A program made the translations under genes and the position numbers. Shown here piece by piece: positions 59,278-64,000 of a stretch of DNA of 64,000 nt. The DNA comes from Pseudorhodoplanes sinuspersici (GTDB lineage Bacteria > Pseudomonadota > Alphaproteobacteria > Rhizobiales > Xanthobacteraceae): positions 5,698,501 to 5,762,500 of the forward strand of contig NZ_CP021112.1 of assembly GCF_002119765.1 (NCBI RefSeq), written 5' to 3'. Position 1 is the stretch's first letter. Every line of letters starts with the position of its first letter. The notes beneath the pieces were generated by a model, which made no database searches, was not told the DNA's origin, and saw only the letters and a program-made list of their open reading frames with translations.

Positions 59278-60386
59278 TCGGCAGCCTCGCGCACTGAACT
59301 CGTATCGACAGCGCCGGAAACCTGCGTCGTCTCGGCGCGCATGCGTCGCACAAGGCCAAGCTCAGCCTGGAAGTCGACGTAGTGCGGTAATTTGAGATGC
59401 TCGACGAACCCAGTCGCCTGCACATTGTCTGAGTGCGACAGCACGAATTCCTCGTCCTGTGCTGGCGCGGTGATATCCTCACCGAGTTCGCGCGCGCGCA
59501 GTGAGCGGTCAACGAGCGCCATCGACATGGCCTTGCGTTCGCTGTGACCGAAGGTCAGACCATAGCCGCGCGTGAAGCGCGGCGGCTCGGCAGCCGATCC
59601 CTTGAACTGGTTGATCATCTGGCATTCGGTGACGGTGATGCGCCCAAGCGGGACAGCAAACCCCACCTCTTCCGCAAAAAACTCGACCTCCACCTCGCCG
59701 AGACGAATTTCGCCGGCAAAGGGATGGGTGCGGCCATAGCCACGCTGTGTCGAATAGCCAAGCGCCAGCAGAAAGCCCTCGTCACCGCGGGCGAGATTCT
59801 GCAGGCGCAATTCACGGCTTGCCGGAAATTCCAGCGGCTCGCGGGTCAGGTCTTCAACAGGCTGATCGGGCGCGGCCGCAGGCGACGCCTCGATCAGATC
59901 ATCCGCACTCAAAAGATCGGTAACACGCGGCATCGGCTGCGACGACGCTTCCGCAACAGCCGGGGCTTCCGGCTTGGTGTTTTCGGCCAACGCTGTGTCG
60001 AGCAGCCGGTGCGTGTAGTCAAATGTCGGCCCCAGCAGCTGACCACCGGGAATATCCTTGAATGTCGCAGAGATACGCCGGCGAACCTGCATTGCTGCCG
60101 TATCAAGCGGCTCCGACGATCCAAAACGCGGCAACGTCGTACGATAAGCACGCGCCAGGAAGATCGCCTCAATCAGATCACCGCAAGCCTGCTTTATAGC
60201 CAGCGCAACCAGCTCTCGATCATAAAGCGAGCCTTCGCACATCACGCGATCGACGGCACGGCTGAGCTGTCCATCGATCTGCGATAGGCTGAGTTCGGGT
60301 GTGTTCTGGTCACCGCGCCGCTCATGCGCCAGCAGGCGATGCGCATTCGCAATCGCTGTCTCGCCGCCCTTGACTGCAACGTACAT
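59274..60386 (-). CDS. phnI: C-P lyase core subunit, nucleosidase
   Basis: 370-residue core subunit that, with PhnG and PhnH, forms 5-triphosphoribose-1-phosphonate from ATP and phosphonate. N-terminus MYVAVKGGETAIANAHRLLA is typical. The conserved middle LALGYSTQRGYGRTHPFAGE and late FTRGYGLTFGHSERKAMSMA are intact. ATG 60386 lies 2 bp after phnH. Confidence 0.96.
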   Translation of the reverse strand: MYVAVKGGETAIANAHRLLAHERRGDQNTPELSLSQIDGQLSRAVDRVMCEGSLYDRELVALAIKQACGDLIEAIFLARAYRTTLPRFGSSEPLDTAAMQVRRRISATFKDIPGGQLLGPTFDYTHRLLDTALAENTKPEAPAVAEASSQPMPRVTDLLSADDLIEASPAAAPDQPVEDLTREPLEFPASRELRLQNLARGDEGFLLALGYSTQRGYGRTHPFAGEIRLGEVEVEFFAEEVGFAVPLGRITVTECQMINQFKGSAAEPPRFTRGYGLTFGHSERKAMSMALVDRSLRARELGEDITAPAQDEEFVLSHSDNVQATGFVEHLKLPHYVDFQAELGLVRRMRAETTQVSGAVDTSSVREAAE

Positions 60387-60388
60387 AA

Positions 60389-60988
60389 CTAGGCGCTCCC
60401 TTCGATACGCGTCGAGCGCGGGACAGCGGCCACCGCGTTATCTGTCAACAGCAGCACATCGACACCACGTGGAAACAAAGCGCGGTTGTCGGTCATACGA
60501 TGAACGAAGTCCTCCGGTAGCGGTCGCGCTGACAGCATCTGCACGCCGTCAATACCCGGCCCCTTCAGAGCGATCGAAGGCCCGCTTGATAGGCTCTCAA
60601 CTTGCAGGATCAACGTTGTCGAGCGATCCGGATAATCCGGCGCTCCAAGCGCAAACCCCATAAAGTCAGGCGCATTCGCCGCATCCGCGATCAATGCGAA
60701 AGCCGCCTGCTGCGGATCATGCGTGATCGGCGCACCCGTGTGGAAACGCAGCCAGAGCGAAACATCGTTCGCATCGGCCAGAGCAGCGTCCAGCCAGACC
60801 GGGGTTTCGTAGTCAAGCAATGTCAGAATAGTCGCGGCAGCACCGCCAGACAACGGCGCTGGCGGCGACAGGTCGTGGCGCAGGTCGTGAACAAGACCCG
60901 GCCGCGACATTGCTTTCATGACCGCACGGAAGGCGGATTGCGATTCAAAAACCGGTTCGGAGAATGCAGGAGCGAGCGAGACGATCAT
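60389..60988 (-). CDS. phnH: C-P lyase core subunit
   Basis: 199-residue structural subunit of the PhnGHIJ core. ATG 60988 gives the normal N-terminus MIVSLAPAFSEPVFESQSAF with RAVMKAMSRPGL, and the family tail region LFPRGVDVLLLTDNAVAAVP. Upstream in-frame codons belong to the antisense of phnG and are not part of the gene. It follows phnG by 1 bp. Confidence 0.95.
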   Translation of the reverse strand: MIVSLAPAFSEPVFESQSAFRAVMKAMSRPGLVHDLRHDLSPPAPLSGGAAATILTLLDYETPVWLDAALADANDVSLWLRFHTGAPITHDPQQAAFALIADAANAPDFMGFALGAPDYPDRSTTLILQVESLSSGPSIALKGPGIDGVQMLSARPLPEDFVHRMTDNRALFPRGVDVLLLTDNAVAAVPRSTRIEGSA

Positions 60989-60989
60989 T

Positions 60990-61466
60990 CTAGTCCTCAC
61001 CCCGCACCATGGTGAAGAAATCAACGCGTGTCGCCGCCGTCCGGCACTCGTTCTCAGTGCGTTCTGCATCGATGCGCATCCGCACCGGCGACAACACATG
61101 ACGTTCGACAGCCTCACGGTGTTCATCGCTCTGCCACAGCGCGTCGCACACGGCTGCAAGCCGCGCTTTGTGCCGGTCACGACCAAGTGCGTAAGAGAAT
61201 CCAACTTGGCCCGACTGCAACTGTACGGCGCAACGCGTGACAGTCGCTTCACCGACGTTGAACGGGGCACCATCACCGCCGATCCGCCCGCGCAACATCA
61301 CAAGACCGGATTCCGGCGGACGCAGATCGGTATGCTGAATGACCTCGCCGATGACAGCCAAACCGTCGGCAATCTCTTGCAGCTTCGCCTCGGCCAGAAT
61401 CCGCATAGCGTTCTGCCGGGCAAGGCGAGAAGCGAGTTTCGTCTCTATGGATGCGCGCTCGGTCAT
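60990..61466 (-). CDS. phnG: C-P lyase core subunit
   Basis: 158-residue core subunit, first gene of the leftward phn operon. Landmarks are SGLVMLRGRIGGDGAPFNVG, EATVTRCAVQL and GFSYALGRDRHKARLAAVCD. Between its ATG (61466) and phnF lie a PhnF-type operator (61485-61510) and a Pho box on the minus strand (61526-61543), so the operon should respond to phosphate starvation and be repressed by PhnF. Confidence 0.95.
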   Translation of the reverse strand: MTERASIETKLASRLARQNAMRILAEAKLQEIADGLAVIGEVIQHTDLRPPESGLVMLRGRIGGDGAPFNVGEATVTRCAVQLQSGQVGFSYALGRDRHKARLAAVCDALWQSDEHREAVERHVLSPVRMRIDAERTENECRTAATRVDFFTMVRGED

Positions 61467-61484
61467 GAGAAAAAATGTAGCATG

Positions 61485-61510
61485 AAGTTGTCTAGTGTGA
61501 TAGACAACTT
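61485..61510. promoter_or_regulatory. PhnF operator candidate (perfect 10-bp arms)
   Basis: AAGTTGTCTA-gtgtga-TAGACAACTT, 10-bp perfect inverted repeat with 6-bp spacer, 19 bp upstream of phnG and 61 bp upstream of phnF. It fits a HutC/PhnF-type GntR site and would control both directions. Confidence 0.8.
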
Positions 61511-61525
61511 TCTAGCGCATGCACA

Positions 61526-61543
61526 ATGACGCTTTGATGACAT
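61526..61543 (-). promoter_or_regulatory. Pho box upstream of the phnG operon
   Basis: On the minus strand ATGTCAT-CAAA-GCGTCAT, two heptamers at an 11-bp period, close to the PhoB consensus CTGTCAT-N4-CTGTCAT. It is oriented toward phnG, about 60 bp upstream of its start. Confidence 0.75.
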
Positions 61544-61570
61544 TCCGCAGTCCGATGGGAACAAAAAAGC

Positions 61571-62314
61571 ATGGCGCATTCCGGTGAGGCCCTGAACACT
61601 GTGTCGCCGGCCGGCGTGATGCTATGGCGGAAAATTGCTGACGATATCGAACATGCGATCGTGCGTGGCGACTTCGCCACTGGTGAAAAACTGCCTAGCG
61701 AACAAGACATTGCAGATCGGTTTGGTGTAAATCGTCACACCGTGCGCCGGGCCTTGGCTGAGCTCACCGAACGCGGGCTGGTGCGTGCCGAGCGCGGCAG
61801 CGGAACCTATGTTGAACCTGCCCGGATTAGCTATCCCATCCGCGCACGCACACGCTTTTCCGAAATCATCAATGCATCCGGGCGCATGGCGGGCGGACGT
61901 TTACTGGCAAGCTCCAAGGAGCCTGCACCGCGTGACATCGCGCTCCGGCTCGATCTTCCGCCGAATGCGATGACGATCCGCCTCGAAATCCTGCGCAGCG
62001 CTAACCGCGTCCCGATTTCACTCGGAACGACCTGGCTACCAGCTGACCTCGCTCCCGATGCTGCCAAGATTTACCGAGCCGCGCGCTCGGTCAGCCGCCT
62101 GCTCGCGCATATCGGCTTTCGGGATTACAAGCGCCGCGACACACGCGTGTCCGCGGCCATGGCGGATGCGATCCACGCTGCAAAGTTGCAACTCACGCCT
62201 GGAAGGCCGCTGATTGTGGTCGACAGTGTCGATATTGCGTCCGATGGTAGGCCGATCCTCACGAGTCATGCACGCTTTGCTGCGGATCGTGTCGAACTTG
62301 TCATCGAGAACTGA
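61571..62314 (+). CDS. phnF: GntR/HutC-family regulator of phosphonate genes
   Basis: 247-residue regulator with an N-terminal winged helix (about 15-80: GEKLPSEQDIADRFGVNRHT, VRRALAELTERGLVRAERGS, GTYVEPARI) and a C-terminal UTRA effector domain (EILRSANRVPISLGTTWLPA). Length and layout match PhnF repressors. It is divergent from phnG-N and upstream of phnCD. The near palindrome between it and phnG is the likely operator. The gene ends 286 bp before phnC. Confidence 0.92.
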   Translation: MAHSGEALNTVSPAGVMLWRKIADDIEHAIVRGDFATGEKLPSEQDIADRFGVNRHTVRRALAELTERGLVRAERGSGTYVEPARISYPIRARTRFSEIINASGRMAGGRLLASSKEPAPRDIALRLDLPPNAMTIRLEILRSANRVPISLGTTWLPADLAPDAAKIYRAARSVSRLLAHIGFRDYKRRDTRVSAAMADAIHAAKLQLTPGRPLIVVDSVDIASDGRPILTSHARFAADRVELVIEN

Positions 62315-62445
62315 GCTGCACATCATTTAATCGCCGCGACAGCAAAATTTCAAAAATTAAAACTATTGATGTCAGCAGCCATCTTCAAACGATGGCAAAG
62401 CGCTTTTCCGGCCTGTTCACAAGCGCTTCGCCGGCAAAAGATCGA

Positions 62446-62474
62446 ATGACAATTCCGCGACAAGACAATGACGG
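62446..62474. promoter_or_regulatory. Weak triple 11-bp direct repeat, Pho-box-like, reverse orientation
   Basis: ATGACAA, GCGACAA and ATGACGG start at 62446, 62457 and 62468, an exact 11-bp period. On the minus strand they resemble CTGTCAT heptamers, so the orientation is opposite to phnC. This could be a Pho-like site with no clear promoter, or chance. Confidence 0.35.
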
Positions 62475-62540
62475 AAAAGTCGGCAGGGCTATAAATCCAG
62501 CAAAATCAACTGCTCAGAAGATAGACATCGCACGGCACCG

Positions 62541-62558
62541 CCTTCATCGCACTGTCAT
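62541..62558 (+). promoter_or_regulatory. Pho box upstream of phnC
   Basis: CCTTCAT-CGCA-CTGTCAT, two heptamers at an 11-bp period. The second is a perfect PhoB heptamer and the first matches at 5 of 7. It is in the same direction as phnC, 42 bp before its start. Confidence 0.7.
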
Positions 62559-62600
62559 ATACCACTGTTAGCCCCGTTTCATGGATGCGGGAGCTATGAC

Positions 62601-63530
62601 ATGAAGGCTGAACCAATTCTGGTCGTGCGACATGTCTCAAAGTCTTTCGGCAACTGCCAGGTTCTGGACGATGTCTCGTTCTCGCTGTCGCGGGGCGAGA
62701 TGGTTGGGTTGATCGGCGCATCCGGCTCCGGCAAATCCACACTCATTCGTACCATCGCTGCCCTGACGCCGATTGACCGCGAGAAAGACAAAGGCGCGCC
62801 CTGCTCGATTCACCTGTTTGATCAGGCGATTCAGAAGAATGGCTGCGTCACACGCGCAGCCGCCGGCTTGCGCTCGCGTGTCGGCGTGGTGTTTCAACAA
62901 TTCAACCTGGTGCCACGACTGTCGCTTTTGATGAATGTCTGCCTTGGTCTCCTCGGACGCATGTCCGTGATCCCGGCGACCTTCGGGTATTTCACGCAGG
63001 ATCAGAAGGTCAGTGCCATGACGGCGCTCAAGCGCGTCGGCATCGCCGAACATGCGTTGAAACGCGGCAGCCAATTATCGGGTGGACAACAGCAGCGTGC
63101 CGCGATTGCGCGTACATTGGTGCAAAACGCGGAAATCATCATCGCCGACGAGCCCATCGCCTCGCTAGATCCAAGCTCGGCCCGCCGCGTCATGGACATT
63201 CTCGCGGACCTGAACAAGCGCGACAACATTACCGTTCTGGTGTCGCTGCATCAGGTCGAATATGCGATGCGCTATTGTCCACGAACAATCGCCCTGAAAG
63301 GCGGCAAGATCATTTACGACGGCCCCTCAAGCGCGCTGACGCCGGAATTCCTGAGCGCACTCTATGGCGCGGAGAGCGAAGAGTTGTTCCTGCCGCCAAT
63401 TGAATCCTACGCAGCGACGATTCAGACCGGCGCAAAATCGATGCCCGACGCTGCTGTTGCAAATGGGCATCTTGCTGCGCTCGACCAGCAGCGCGCAGCC
63501 ATAAACGGCGCGCGACATTTGAACAGTTAG
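62601..63530 (+). CDS. phnC: Phosphonate ABC transporter ATPase
   Basis: 309-residue ATPase of the phosphonate importer. Walker A is GASGSGKSTLIRT, signature QLSGGQQQRAAIARTL, Walker B IIIADEPIASLDP, and the switch His is in VSLHQVEYAM. The VGVVFQQFNLVPRLSLLMNV segment is typical of PhnC. It is longer than usual by about 35 residues at the C-terminus. ATG 62601 follows GGGAG. Upstream lies a Pho box. Confidence 0.94.
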   Translation: MKAEPILVVRHVSKSFGNCQVLDDVSFSLSRGEMVGLIGASGSGKSTLIRTIAALTPIDREKDKGAPCSIHLFDQAIQKNGCVTRAAAGLRSRVGVVFQQFNLVPRLSLLMNVCLGLLGRMSVIPATFGYFTQDQKVSAMTALKRVGIAEHALKRGSQLSGGQQQRAAIARTLVQNAEIIIADEPIASLDPSSARRVMDILADLNKRDNITVLVSLHQVEYAMRYCPRTIALKGGKIIYDGPSSALTPEFLSALYGAESEELFLPPIESYAATIQTGAKSMPDAAVANGHLAALDQQRAAINGARHLNS

Positions 63531-63594
63531 ACGGCATGCCCCTCACAGGGCTGCACGTATTCTTTTGATCCTAGATACATAAGGGAGAATTGCG

Positions 63595-64000
63595 ATGTCT
63601 GGATTCACAGCCAAATTGTCGGCGCGGTCGGCTTTGGCCGCTGCCGCCTTGGCAATGACCGTCGCCACAGGCGCGGCGCAGGAACTCAAGGAGCTAAACT
63701 TCGGCATCATCTCCACCGAGACGTCTGCCAATCTCAAAAAGGGCTGGGAGCCGTTCTTACGGGCGATGGAGAAAGGCACAGGGCTAAAGGTGAATGGCTT
63801 CTATGCTTCCGACTATGCCGGCGTGATCGAGGCAATGCGCTTTGGAAAAGTGCATATCGCTTGGTACGGCAATAAGTCCGCAATGGAAGCCGTCGACCGC
63901 TCAAGCGGCGAGGTTTTCATCCAATCCGTCGATTCGGACGGCAATCCCGGTTATTGGTCGCATCTGATCGTTCACAAAGATTCACCAATTCAGACGCTCG
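63595..64000 (+). CDS. phnD: Phosphonate-binding periplasmic protein, C-terminus beyond window edge
   Basis: First 135 residues of the phosphonate importer's binding protein. The signal peptide MSGFTAKLSARSALAAAALA ends near GAAQE. The mature form opens LKELNFGIISTETSANLKKG, and GFYASDYAGVIEAMRFGKVH with AWYGNKSAMEAVDRSSGEVF are PhnD hallmarks. GGGAG precedes ATG 63595. The gene continues past the right edge, where phnE would be expected. Confidence 0.94.
   Translation, partial: MSGFTAKLSARSALAAAALAMTVATGAAQELKELNFGIISTETSANLKKGWEPFLRAMEKGTGLKVNGFYASDYAGVIEAMRFGKVHIAWYGNKSAMEAVDRSSGEVFIQSVDSDGNPGYWSHLIVHKDSPIQTL

Noticed and set aside
57598-59382. 594-codon + strand frame
   Set aside because: Antisense to phnK and phnJ.

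Overview
The window looks like the chromosome of an alphaproteobacterium of the Hyphomicrobiales (Rhizobiales). A relative of Bradyrhizobium, Rhodopseudomonas or the Pseudolabrys/Pseudorhodoplanes group is plausible, but that rests on style and not on a marker gene. The supporting signs are high GC, dense operons joined by ATGA/GTGA/TGATG overlaps, many Liv-type and tripartite-tricarboxylate importers, Rhizobiales-style intergenic palindromes, a formate dehydrogenase locus with DUF3305/DUF3306/DUF6352/DUF6505 satellites, and a rhizobial-style C-P lyase locus. No rRNA, tRNA, CRISPR array, insertion sequence, integrase or phage gene was seen.

Left part (1-40.4 kb) is accessory catabolism. It opens with a CodA-like amidohydrolase cut by the edge and a Liv-type ABC importer whose LivM, LivG and LivF are one polypeptide, with LivH and a binding protein, a SnoaL-like protein and a GntR regulator. 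An RND efflux pair with an atypical hydrolase and a LysR regulator follows. Next comes a set that reads as N-heterocycle or cyclic-amide breakdown: FAD monooxygenase, TTT binding protein, enamidase-like amidohydrolase, DUF1185 protein, a tandem alpha/beta-barrel protein, a GntR regulator, a DUF3830 protein, a barbiturase/cyanurate-hydrolase-family enzyme and a DUF3891 protein. An alpha/beta hydrolase, enoyl-CoA hydratase, SDR, a second Liv importer (LivH-LivM fused) and a MarR regulator come after that. A four-gene molybdenum hydroxylase operon with two different large subunits, a frameshifted decarboxylase-type amidohydrolase, a cyclase-family hydrolase, an XRE-cupin regulator and an amidase complete the island. 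Each regulator region carries its own palindrome. I infer import, ring hydroxylation, hydrolytic ring opening, deamidation and funnelling to acyl-CoA; the substrate is not determined by the sequence.

Middle part (40.6-53.7 kb) is a periplasmic cysteine-type formate dehydrogenase locus: FdhA, FdhB, cytochrome b, a small Tat-signal protein, a TorD-type chaperone carrying an N-terminal DNA-binding domain, DUF3306, DUF3305, DUF6352, DUF6505, a biotin/lipoate-ligase-fold protein, a 4Fe-4S protein, and a WD40-cytochrome c fusion. It could oxidise formate released by the catabolic genes beside it.

Right part (53.8-64.0 kb) is a phosphonate utilisation locus: phnG-H-I-J-K-L-M-N followed by a DUF1045 2H phosphoesterase and a PPOX-family protein leftward, and phnF, phnC and phnD (cut by the edge) rightward. 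Two candidate Pho boxes in the right orientation and a near-perfect PhnF-type operator point to joint PhoB and PhnF control.
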